A stretch of 64,000 nt of DNA from the NCBI GenBank assembly GCA_922989275.2, contig OV277863.1, positions 51,628,999 to 51,692,998 of the forward strand. Direction: 5' to 3'. The notes under the pieces were generated by a model that saw only the letters and a program-made list of their open reading frames with translations, ran no database searches and was not told the origin of the DNA. The stretch comes from Gari tellinella. Lineage: Eukaryota; Mollusca; Bivalvia; Cardiida; Psammobiidae. Within the stretch, counting starts at the first letter, position 1, and each line of letters opens with the position of its first letter. Positions 10,739 to 21,900 of the stretch are shown here, one piece after another. Both the position numbers and the translations under genes were made by a program.

Positions 10739-10978
10739 CAGTGGGGTTATTCTTTCCCGTTTAAATGCAAAGGAAACACAAACGCATTTCAATAAAATAT
10801 AGAAAATGGCATATTTTCGACAATTCTTAAGGTTAATTTTAATTTGAATGATTAGCAGTTTGGAGCCTGATCAGACACCGAGTTACCTGGCGTCTGATCT
10901 GGCTCCAAACTGTTTTAAATAGAAATAATAGATTCATGGCAAACGCTTTTTTCGGAAAGAAAAACGTCTTTTTCACTG
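10739..10978 (+). mobile_element. Family A MITE, copy 9 (diverged)
   Basis: Recognisable throughout, but with a shortened left end (CAGTGGGGTTATTC), AAATGCAAAGGAAACAC in place of the usual AAACGCAAACG run, and a mismatched hairpin (GACACCGAGTTACCTGG). It is one of the oldest full-length A copies here. Confidence 0.75.
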
Positions 10979-11028
10979 TATCAGAATCGTTAAATATGTA
11001 TCCACCTTTAATACTGTCAATACATGTA

Positions 11029-11222
11029 CAGTCGAAACTCGATACATCGAATTCGCTTAAATCGATATTACCAGTATTTAGTAAGTTGAATTTTGATAAG
11101 TCGATCTCGCTTGAGTCGATCACATCCGTATTTCAAAGTTAAAACGTGGCTAGGCCACGTTTTAACTTTGAAATATGGGTATGTTCGAATTAACACGAGT
11201 TCGTAGAATCGAGTTTTTACTG
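11029..11222. mobile_element. Family L palindromic MITE (CAGTCGAAACTCGA ends)
   Basis: Starts CAGTCGAAACTCGATACATC, ends with the imperfect inverse GAATCGAGTTTTTACTG, and has TA on each side. The centre is a palindrome (TTTCAAAGTTAAAACGTGG and inverse). Probably a pogo/mariner derivative. Confidence 0.7.
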
Positions 11223-11389
11223 TAGTTACAAATTAAAATCGCCGTCTCTTGACTTCCGTTCAAATTTTGACTTGTATAATTTGAACTTAAACATTAAACA
11301 AGAGCGTCACAGTTTGAATTCTGATCACTCACAAAGTTATACTCTGTTTTTAGAATACGTGGTATAATCAAATCATGTTTATGTAAATA

Positions 11390-11450
11390 CAGTAAAACCT
11401 CTCTAATACGACCACTGAAATAAAGGCTTTTTAATGGAGAGGTTTTACTG
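11390..11450. mobile_element. Minimal family D MITE, 61 bp
   Basis: Only the two D termini remain: CAGTAAAACCTCTCTAATAC at the left and GGAGAGGTTTTACTG at the right, between TA dinucleotides. The hairpin core is missing. Confidence 0.75.
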
Positions 11451-11510
11451 TAATGGGTTCGTCAATATTCAAAATTCACCCTTTCACGCCACTTGTATTG
11501 TTTGTTTTAA

Positions 11511-11710
11511 CCCTTTACCCAATAACCTATTTATAATATTAAAGACATGTGATCATTCTGCTTTACTTTCAACCTGCTTTAAACTACCATCTATTAGGCT
11601 ATATAAAACACTTGTTATGATAATTGTTCATGAGGATATAAACTGGAACTATTTTCTTCAGCGGAGGAATAAATTAAATACGCTATAAGTCGCTTCTATA
11701 GGGGAAAGGG
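11511..11710. mobile_element. Family B MITE, copy 2 (half hairpin)
   Basis: Flanked by TTAA 11507-11510 and 11711-11714, with CCC and GGG ends. Only one arm of the hairpin is present (ATTCTGCTTTACTTTCAACC); the other arm has been lost. Confidence 0.75.
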
Positions 11711-11871
11711 TTAACGCTTTCAACCTCATAATATCGTCCGCTTTACTACTGTGGTCTGTACTATTTTTTCAAAGTTAGTTCTTAGGCATACTGACTGAAC
11801 ACATGTTGAAATGATTGTCAAACAGTTTATAATATGTTGTGTATTAAAGGGAGGTAATCAGATTAACTCAA

Positions 11872-12025
11872 TCACTCTTATACAGTCCACTACTCTAATC
11901 AGTCGTATCCGACTGATTAGGGTAGTGGACTGTATAAAAGTGAATTACTGCATAAATATGAGTTAATATCCTGACACATGTAAGACGCCGCTTACACGGC
12001 GTCTGACCAGGATTCAAACTATTTG
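11872..12025. repeat. Two hairpins: 72-bp palindrome and an I-type core
   Basis: 11872-11943 is a near-perfect palindrome (CAGTCCACTAC arms, AATCAGTCG centre). About 40 bases later, GTAAGACGCCGCTTACACGG continues into GCGTCTGACCAGGATTCAAA, an I/C-type hairpin. Element borders are not clear. Confidence 0.55.
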
Positions 12026-12263
12026 TAATTTTGACTGTAGTAAACTATGACAGTAAAATGGTCAAATATAGAACAGGACATATTTCTTATGTTCTGAGTT
12101 TTGGCATTTTTCTAATCCTTTGTGTCATTAGAAGCGCCTCTTGATATATCAGCTTGTTCCCCATAGAACAGTATTTTAATGATCCTACCATATCATAGAG
12201 AGCTTACAGACCTTTTCCCTGCCGACCGATAGTGGGATCCTTCGGATACGGTTAAACATACTA

Positions 12264-12365
12264 CAGTGGAGAAAACGTTATTCATTCCCGTTTAAACGCA
12301 AACGAAACGCAAACGCAAAACACTTAAATGTAGAAAAGTACAGCTTTTAAACAATTATGACACAT
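12264..12365 (+). mobile_element. Family A MITE, copy 10 (left end only)
   Basis: A normal left terminus (CAGTGGAGAAAACGTTATTC) and the AAACGCAAACG run, then similarity stops in the ACAATTATGAC segment. The hairpin and right end are absent. Confidence 0.75.
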
Positions 12366-12767
12366 ATGGGACTATTTTGGTCTATTTCACTGGATTGCGT
12401 CCCTTAAATACACCTAATGAAGAAGCCAAAATACGCATTGCGGTTTTCTCCCTTTGTGTCAATACATGACAGATAACCTATCCTTATAAAATTGATAATG
12501 TTCGGCTCCGGTCGCCGATTGCCGGACATTACATGGTTCCGTGACTTGCCTACGGCCCTATCACTGTGATAATAAAACAGACGACATGCTGTGTGTATAA
12601 TCTTCACTAAGTCTTATCGCCGTGGGTAATAAAATAAGCTCACATCATTTCGGGTTCTCAGTTTAAGCAGGTTTCAATGAATAAGCCATTTAATAATATG
12701 TAAATAATGATTTATTACATGAAAATGACAACTGAATAATTGCGTTCATTTGGTATTCATTAAGGTA
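12366..12767. other. No recognised feature
   Basis: Contains an isolated reverse ORF of 67 codons without a recognisable domain. Nothing else seen. Confidence 0.4.
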
Positions 12768-12996
12768 CAGTAGAAAAAACGTTATTCTTTCCAGTTGAAA
12801 CGCAAAGCACTAAAACGTAGAAAGGTAAAAGTTTTGGACAATTCTGACGAATTATGTTTATCTTAGTGACAAACAGTTTGGAGCCTGATCAGACGCCGGT
12901 TACCCGGCGTCTGATCTGGCTCCAAACTGTTTGTAATAGAAATAATAGTTTTATCGTAAACGCGTATATTGAGAAATAATAACGATTTCCCCGCTG
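12768..12996 (+). mobile_element. Family A MITE, copy 11
   Basis: Complete between TA dinucleotides, but the AAACGCAAACGAAACGC segment is shortened and termini are mutated (CAGTAGAAAA / TTTCCCCGCTG). The hairpin loop lost one base. Confidence 0.8.
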
Positions 12997-13624
12997 TAGC
13001 TAATATTTGGTACATGTAACATAATTGTTTTATAAGACAAAAATGAAACGTCTAATACAATGTCATGAATATACAGTGTTTGATTTCAGAGTACCAGATC
13101 TAAATAATTACTTTTTTTTTTAATTTTTACATTTACTCAAATCTTATGCAAATATTATTTTTCTGTATCCAAATACACTTTTAATTTTCTTATACACGTT
13201 GCTCGCCATTCTCGCCAAAATATTGAATAAAAGTAAATGAACGGCACACACTTTATCATTGTAGACGATTCTTTTTTTTTCTTCTTTTTTGGCCTGGTAC
13301 TTTGAACGACAGCTTTTAAGTTTAACTGTCTGAGCAGTTTGGTCCTCCTAAGACGCCGTGTAACTCGGCCACTTACCAGGACACAAACTATTCGACACAG
13401 ATTTAATACATGCATTTAAACTAGCTGAAATTTGCTTTTGGTAATCATTTCAGACATTTTCATCTTAACAGAAATAATTCAACATAATACAAAACGTGCC
13501 CTGAATCTAAGCAACGCTTTGATCCAAACATATCAAGAAAGCTCTGAAAAAATTGAACACACTAAGTTGAATGAAAGTAAAGGAGCTTTCGGCTTAACTA
13601 CAGTAACAATCAGAGACATTTATG
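12997..13624. other. Degenerate hairpin core; otherwise unassigned
   Basis: At 13325-13400 a decayed core (GACGCCGTGTAACTCGG) is seen. A T-rich tract lies at 13260-13290. The short ORFs have no recognisable content. Confidence 0.4.
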
Positions 13625-13800
13625 CAATAAAGCCTCTCTAATACGACCGCCCGGTCATTATGATTTGGGATTTTTAATTGCAGGCGACTGCTTAGGGCAG
13701 GGGTGAGTCGCATTGGGGCTCCTTCTTTCCTGCATTAGGCTGTCACCCCGAGGCCGACCATGATACTTATATCGAGTGGTCGCGTTAGAAAGGCTTTATA
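13625..13800. mobile_element. Family D MITE, copy 4 (diverged)
   Basis: Left CAATAAAGCCTCTCTAATAC and right GCGTTAGAAAGGCTTTAT are inverse. The interior has GGCGACTGCTTAGG and GTGAGTCGCATTGGGGC in place of the usual hairpin. Confidence 0.6.
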
Positions 13801-13846
13801 GATCCACTTGAATGACACATCAAACATTTGTTTTATTGTTAGTTAA

Positions 13847-14096
13847 CCATTTCACTGCCTTTATGACGTAATAACGATTAACCCGTCAAACACAGCCGCT
13901 GCTATACTGATTATCGCCCGCATTTTTATTCATGCGTCAGCGTTTACTTTATTTTTGGGGGAATTTTATGCAGTTTTAACTTAAGAACAATTAATGTGAG
14001 TGTCAAACAGATCGAAAATTGATCAGACACCGCATGCGTAATTAGGATCAAAACTGTTTGCAAAAGTCGGTGTCGTCGGCTTAGGCAGTTAAAAGG
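13847..14096. mobile_element. Family I hairpin MITE, copy 4 (TTAA target)
   Basis: Between TTAA 13843-13846 and 14097-14100. The hairpin is reduced: GTCAAACAGATCGAAAATTG opposite ATTAGGATCAAAACTGTTTG, with little of the GACGCCG centre left. Confidence 0.65.
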
Positions 14097-14100
14097 TTAA

Positions 14101-15631
14101 TGACAGTAAGCAATCTTATGCCTAAAACTGTTTCCGGCTCATTTCACACAACCCTTCATATGCAAACAAAGTATGTTTGAAAATCACAACTTCTTATCAA
14201 ACAGCGTAGACTCAGATCACTCAAAGAAACTTTATTACATCATATCATGATAGTACGTCAACTTTACCTAAGTGTTTTCCCGATCTTATGATGTATTGTT
14301 CTCAGTTTACCTTGTAAAAGGTTATTACACGGTTTATAACTAATTGCATACATTTTAGATCTAGACTATATAGCACTAGAATTTATTTCAAAGTTACAAA
14401 TACCTCGTTAATAGATTCTTTTGCGTAAAACTTCCATTTCAGACTGTCCAAAATTAAGCTTATTTAAATTGTCATTTCTTTCGTGAAAGTACTGGACCCT
14501 TCTCTATATTCCTCTTATCTGTTTCTATACTGTCTTCACATACTTACAATGGATTCAAGACCAATCATGTAGGATCATATAGGATGATCTCTGATCTGGG
14601 ACTATACTGTTTGCATTTCGAAGTATTTAAAGGTTATTCAAAGCAATTAAATGCAATATATTACTCAACATTCGATCTTTAAGATAACGCAGCATATTGG
14701 ATAATATTTCATTACAAGAAAATTTGACAAAATTTCTAAACATTTCAAATCCAATTAAATTAGGTAATTTACCTGATCGTTTATTTTATTCAATTTTTCA
14801 TGACACTTTGATAAAATAAATTATTACACATTATAACCAATCACATGTTTAAAACAATTATATATAGATTCATTCAACATAAAACTTTATCAATTCTGCT
14901 GCTACAAACGTTTCGTATAGGATGTCTCAAATTTACGCTTTGCTACACTTGTCTTTTCTTAATCTGTTAATGCAACAGATTATTGCTAGTAGAGTTGAAA
15001 TATATCCTTTCCCTTGGCAGATTTATGATACCAGCAATAAACGCCCTGGGGGTTGCCCGCTGATAATGCTACGGTCGTTAATTTCCGTCGGAAATTTACG
15101 AACCTTAACGAGTGGTTCTTATATATCGATATCATGAAATATAGTGTAATTCAACCTAAAAAATACTGTACAAGACACTAAGTTATTTTTCTGAAAATTA
15201 TATCATTAAACAGAACAATGTTTTCTTAATTTACTCATAACGGGGCGGATATTTAATTTTGATAAATAAATTGCTTTTAAGAGCCAAGCATGGTACAACC
15301 CTCCCCCTTTTTTGCATAATCGTATAAGAATATATAAGCAGCACTTTACTGTTTAAATAATCAAAAAAATACTGTTGAAGATGAAATATCATTTTAAAAC
15401 ACAATATACCATAATAAAGTTTAGATGTAGACCTTTCAACTCATAACGGGGCGAATATTGTGATTGGAATAATAATGGTTTTATTGCAGTTACAAAAATT
15501 GTCCCCTATCAATTCTTTGTAATCTAAATCGATGGCTTCTTGCTGGACAGTCACGTATCGGCTTATTTTCAAGGGGAGTAACTCCCTCGATTAAGCCAGG
15601 CATTTCACTAAAATAGTCCCATATGATTCGT
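14101..15631. other. Long stretch without recognised genes or MITEs
   Basis: AT-rich; I see no domain-bearing ORF. A 71-codon ORF at 14922-15137 has no recognisable features. If the tetraspanin has a non-coding first exon it could lie here or further upstream, but no sequence evidence identifies it. Confidence 0.4.
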
Positions 15632-15775
15632 GTTTATTTTAGTGACAAACAGTTTGAAGCCTGATCAGACGCCGGGTTACCCGGCGTCTGATCTGGCTCC
15701 AAACTGTTTGCAATTGAAATAATAGTTTTAGCGTAAACGCGTTTATTTGGGAAAAAAATAACGTTTTCTCCACTG
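15632..15775 (+). mobile_element. Family A MITE, copy 12 (left end missing)
   Basis: Begins at the TTTAGTGACAAACAG part of the core, has an intact hairpin (15660-15700) and a normal right end CTCCACTG. It ends 101 bases before the first tetraspanin coding exon. Confidence 0.75.
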
Positions 15776-15876
15776 AAATTTGTACAAAAGGACAATTCTG
15801 CTTTAATGTCAATCACTCTTTAACATTGGAACTAATTTACGAGAGAAAGTGTATAATGGAATCATATTTGTTTTAG

Positions 15877-15933
15877 ATGTCGGTCAGTTTTAAATCCAAG
15901 ATTGGCCTTGCTGTGCTGGACATCATCATTATC
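15877..15933 (+). CDS. Tetraspanin exon 1 (start codon, first half of TM1)
   Basis: An ATG directly follows a good acceptor (TTTGTTTTAG), and 19 codons run to the donor GTAAGT. The peptide MSVSFKSKIGLAVLDIIII is a short cytoplasmic tail with basic residues followed by half a membrane helix. It joins exon 2 in phase 0, where LIGITLFVAGIWLKL completes the helix. An acceptor right before ATG implies an upstream 5' UTR exon, or the exon starts further left. The assignment rests on phase, donor and the join with exon 2. Confidence 0.75.
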
Positions 15934-18900
15934 GTAAGTAAAGCTGCAGTGGATATGACGTCATTGTTTCACGATTAAAAGAAACTAATCAAAGCAAACA
16001 CTATGCGATGGAATGTAACATTTGACAGGTTTTTGAAAACGTTTACGTTTTTATTATTAAAGTGACAAACCGTTTGGGGTCTAATCAGATACCGGCTAGT
16101 CTATGTCTAATTGGAATTTAACGATAAGACACGATTGACTACGATTCTTGGGGAGCCCTACGGGGAAAATTCATAATAAAAGCGATTGGTGATAATCCAC
16201 TGCAGTGGATTACCAAGTGATCATCCACTGCTATTTCGTGGTAATCCACCGAAAAGCATAAATAATAACGGCTTACCCCACTAACTGCACACATTCTATA
16301 ATTAATAACCACGTAAACGCAAACTGTACAGACATATAGAAAATGATTCATTGACATGCATGTTGATCATAGGATTATTAAGGGTTGTCGTATAAATACA
16401 AAACAATATATAGAGGATTTAACATGAGTGCTCATTAATTATCATTTTTAATAAACGAGTTGACTAAAACAATATGACGCGAGCCTTGGCGAGCGTTATA
16501 TTTGTTTTAGTCAACGAGTTTATTAAGAATGATAAATAATGAGCACGAATGTTAGATCCTATTTATCACATAAACATTTTAAAACCCTTTTAAGTGAACT
16601 GAATCCGTAGTTTTTTGTCTCTCCGCCATATGTATTTTCCGCCAAAACTTGACGTTGTTTACAGTAACGCCATGGCAAATGACGTCATTTTGGCACCCAG
16701 CGCCATGCAGCGCTCGTGGACGAACAGGTAGGGCCGGAGCCCAAATATTGATATTTCACTTTAGTTTATTGAATGGCTTTATAACACTCCCAGAGTCGGT
16801 TTTATGTGATAAATTCTGTTATTGGGGATGGTACACAAGATGCATGGAAAACCATCAATACAGTGTTCCCTCTCTACAACGGCCCTCCAAACAACGACTC
16901 CCTCCTTCTAACGACCCTTGCTGCAATTCCCTAAACCGGACACTTATGTCTAACGCTTTTACTGCTGCAATGTTGTCTGCTTTAAATTGTCGTCTGCTGT
17001 TTTCTCAAAGTTGCATATAAGTGGATGTTTTACAGAATAGATATAATGACGAGTGACAAACAGCTTGAATCCATATCAGACGCCGCAAAACGCGGCGTCT
17101 GATCTGGATTCAAGCTGTTTGCAAATGTTAGCAAAGTCTTAATTTCCCTCTCTATAACGACTCCTTCCGAACAAAACGCACACTCGTTGTCTCACTTTGG
17201 GTGTCGTTGCAGAGAGGGAGCACTGTATAAGATTCCTCATTTTTGGATAATCTAGATACATGTAGTTTTCCCCTCAAAGCAGCAATCGTCTCGTCTCGTT
17301 TTTTCTCAGCATAAATGTTGTAAGTGTTTTTCTGTAACATCCCGTGGGCTTAGTACTGTTTATTTGTCAGCTTTGTTTATTTGTCGTTTTGGTCTGTAAG
17401 AGAAAATGGACATGTCGCTGTTTATTTTCTAATGCCATTGCCATACTACTACAGTGTTACCTCTCTACAACGGCCCTCACAACAACGACTTCCTCCTTAC
17501 AACGACCCTTGTCGCAGTTCCCCAAACAAGACATGTATGTCAAACCTATTCACGATTATAATGTTGTCTGTTAATAATTGTCGTCTGCTGTTTTTCTTAA
17601 AGCTACATAATGGACATTTTGACAGAAAAACCTTAAAAACGAGTGACAAACAGCTTGAATCAGCTGTTTGCAAATGTAAGCCGATTTCCCTCCCTATAAC
17701 AACTCCCTACGAACAACGCTCATATTTTGTCTCCCATTGCATGCCGTTGTAGAGAGAAAGCGCTGTATTACGGTAATAACTATGTTTGTTTGGGTCTTCA
17801 GCTGATTGGCATAACACTGTTTGTGGCTGGTATCTGGCTGAAGTTGTCCAGTGGTCTGTTGAGTGGTGATGTGATTGCACTGTTCAACCATATCAAATAC
17901 AATGACATCAAGATGGGTACCATGCTCAATGCCATCTGTATGTCAATGATGGTTATAGGTGGTATGATGATTGTGGCTGGAATCCTTGGCATGTGCGGCG
18001 GATGGAAGATGGTCAAAGGATGCCTTATCCTGGTAACACTTTGATTCCGCATTACTTTAGTCCTGTATTAACTCATTATCCCCTGAAACTTCCAATGGAC
18101 GATTCTAGTTTGTAATAAAGGCTGGTCCATTTTAGACTACCTAGGGTTGTTCTTGGTAATACATTGGAAAAATTACAAACAGTGAAGTCTCTGATCAAAG
18201 GGCTCCTGCAGGATCCCTCTGATCCAGGACTTCACTGTTTGCTTAGGACAAATGTACTCCTCACAGGTACACTTTTGGTAAAGGACGTATATATGCGTCA
18301 CTAGGGATCAATGAGTTAAGAAGACATATGTCTGTAAATATATATATACATGATCTTTTTGCTATAACGGTAAAACGTCAGACGGAGGCAAAGCTTTACC
18401 AGTGTTGGCGATATATCGATTATCAAAATGTAGTATCCCTGAACGTGGTGACGGGTTAACCCAATACCCAATAGCCTGTTTCTTGTTTTGAAAACAGGTT
18501 TCTAACAGGTTGAATGTAAAGCAGAATGCGCCATAAGGCACATTCTGTTTTACTTTCAGCATGCTTTAAGCAAAACTCTGCTAGAACATACATGTAGAAA
18601 ATTTTTCTTATGATACACATTCATGACTTTATACAGTGGAACTATTTTCTTCAGTGGATAAATAAACTAAAGACGTTAAACGCGTTTTTTAATAGGGCAA
18701 TAGTTAAGGGTGACAGGCCGTTAATCAAAGGTTAACCGAATGCTTGCTTTGTTTCAGTATATGCTTCTTATCGTCTTAATCATCATTGCCCAGGCTGTTC
18801 TGATCGGGCTACATGTCTCCTACTACACCAAGGTAGGTAATGTTTCTGCCCTTATCATATGGATTTGGAATTTTATTTGTTATGATTTTACGTCGTTTTT

Positions 18901-21900
18901 AACCCTTTCACTACCAAAACTTTCGTGAGATTTTTACCCTATCGGCGTTTCATTGTCGTCTGCTTCAATTTTGTTTCTTGCAATGCCGTTTCAAAATTAA
19001 TTGCGTTTTTTATTTAGTTTCGATACAAACGGGAAGTAATAGGGTGTTGTCCACTGCATCGAATTCAAATTCAAATTCTTATTTCACTTACAGTGGAGAA
19101 TCTGTTATTCTTTCCCAATAAACGCGTTTACGCTAAAACTATTATTTCCAATACAAACAGTTTGGAGCCAGATCAGACGCCGGGTAACCCGGCGTCTGAT
19201 CAGGCTCCAAACTGTTTGCCACCAAGATAAACCTGATTTATCAGAATTGTCAAAAAATTGTACTTTTCTACGTTTTAGTGTTTTGCGTTTGCGTACGTTT
19301 GCGTTTAAACGGGAAAGAATAACAGATTCTCCACTGTAGTAAATCTGAATATTAATTTGAGAAAATAAAAGCAGATGATAAAACTTTAATACGTATGGTA
19401 TCATGGCAGTAAATGGGTTAACATTCTCCATACAGTGGAGAAAACGTTATTCTTTCCCAATAAACGCGTTTACGCTAAAACTATTATTTACATTGCAAAC
19501 AGTTGTCATGGATCCAGATCAGACGCCGGGTAATCTGTTTGCCACTAGTATAAAAAAATTGTCTAAAAGTTGTTATTTTCTACATTTTATTGCAATGCGT
19601 TTGTGTTTAAATGGGAAATAATAACGTTTTCTCCACTGTATATTTACCAGACTGACCGATGGCTCCGGGGCAAGATGATGAGAGAACTAGGCGCGTATGC
19701 CGGTCCTGACTATACGGATGACATCTCGGAAGGTTGGAACTCGCTGTTTATTGATGTAAGTATAAAACCCTTTCACACACAGAATACCTCTGCCTGTATT
19801 TATAGTTTTAAGACATTTTGACAGAAGAATCATTGTTTTGTCAAAACATACGGTTCAATTCTGATACATGTAACTTATGACATTTTGGAAACCTTCTCGC
19901 GAATTCCGTTCGTGCTTGTTGGCATATACAAAAACAATTTCTTTATCCAATACTTTTTTTAAATACAGTGCTCCCTCTCTAAAACGAAACCCAATGGGAG
20001 ACAAGACTTTGTGTGTTTTTCGGAGGGAGTTGTTATAGGGAGGGACATTGGTTTACATTTTCAAACAGCTTGAATCCAGATCAGACGCCGCGTAACGGCA
20101 TCTGATCTGGATTCAAGCTGTTTGTCACTCGTCATTATGTTTTCTTCTGAAAAATGTCTAATATGTGACTTTGAGAAAATACAAAAGTCGACAATCTTAA
20201 GAAGACGATATTGTAGCAGTGCACGCGTTAGACATGATTGTCTTGTTTGGGGAACAGCGGCAATGGTCGTTGTAAGGAGGGAATCGTTCGGATGACCATT
20301 GTAGAGATGGAGCACTACAATGCAACATGTTGAAAACATAGAAGGATACATATGTACAGTGGAGAAAACGTTATTTTTTCCCAATAAACGCGTTTACGCT
20401 TAAACTATTATTTGCAGTGCAAACAGTTTGGAGCCAGATCAGACGCCGGGTAACCCGGCGTCTGATCAGGCTCCAAACTGTTTGCCACCAAGATAAACAT
20501 GAAATATCAGAATTGTCCAAAAGTTGTTCTTTTTTACGTTTTAGTGCTTTGCGTTTGCGTACGTTTGCGTTTAAACGGGAAAGAATAACAGATTCTCCAC
20601 TGTACCAACGGCAAAATATAAAGTCGAAAAATAAAACGGCAAATGGGACACATTATAGTTGAACCTTTAACATCAAGAAATGGATGGCAAACATTAGGTG
20701 CAAAACACTCTTCTTCCCCAAACCAATCATTTTCTCTTTTCCGCTACGTTTCTCTACCGACTATATTTGCTTAATTTTGTTATACATAATCTACGGATAA
20801 GTATACATGTACTTTCTTAGAAACTAGTGAAAACTATATGATAAAAATGTTCATTGTAACGAAAACAAAGTTAGTTAAATCTGTTTGTTTGTTTGTTCAG
20901 GTATATCGAGAAATAAAATACTTGTATTAAAAACAATAAATTGGCTTACTAATTGGAAAAACTGGAATTGTCATATATTGTGGGCGTCCTAACACGAGCG
21001 GACCGTGGCGAGATTCTATTGAGTTCGCGGAAAATAACGCAGGGCTGCGAATGGATACACTCACATTATCGCTACATGTAGCTGTTTATGTGTTCAACAA
21101 CTGGCACCCCTTATATTAACAGTTCAGTTCAGATAAGTTCATAAATAAAAAACTGAACTGAAATATATTTACGTATCATTTTTATGTTTAACCCTTTTTA
21201 TGTTAAGTGCGACTTGCCTTACATTTGCAAACAAATTGGATCCAGATCAGACGCGGCGTGACGCGGCGTCTGATCTTGATCCAAATTGTTTGTCAATTCT
21301 ATTCAATTATTCTTCTGTTTCAAAAGCATGAACACTTTTTTTTAGTTTAATTGCAGGCGATATATTTCACGAAGACGACAATTCAACATGAAAAGAGTTA
21401 AAACAATATATGTAGTATAGAGTGTTTTTATTTAATGTGTTCTATGGGTTCTAGAACAATAGCTTTTAAATCATTGACCCCCTGAAACTGTTATTAAAGT
21501 ATTCAAATTTTCAAACATGTTTAGTGCATTTTTTTTACTCTTTTGGTTTTATTTTAACGCTTTTTCTGCAAATGACAAACCCAGAAGATCCTAATCAGAG
21601 GGCACCTGCCTGAATCTTCTAATCATGGTCTACACTGTTTGCATAGGATAATTTTACTCTTCACATGTACACAATGTACATATACACAGTCACTGTTTCT
21701 TAATGACTAGCATATTCGTCGCTAGGGTTGAATGTTTTTTTTTTTGTTTTTTTTTAAAAAAAACACTTGAGACTTGATTAAGATTCAGCACGCTATCAGC
21801 TTTTTGGTGAGTTACTCGGAATTACATATAGACCCAAACTGTTTAACATTCTGATGGTATTTCCCAACAGAATCAGGGGATACCTTGTACAGACAACAAG

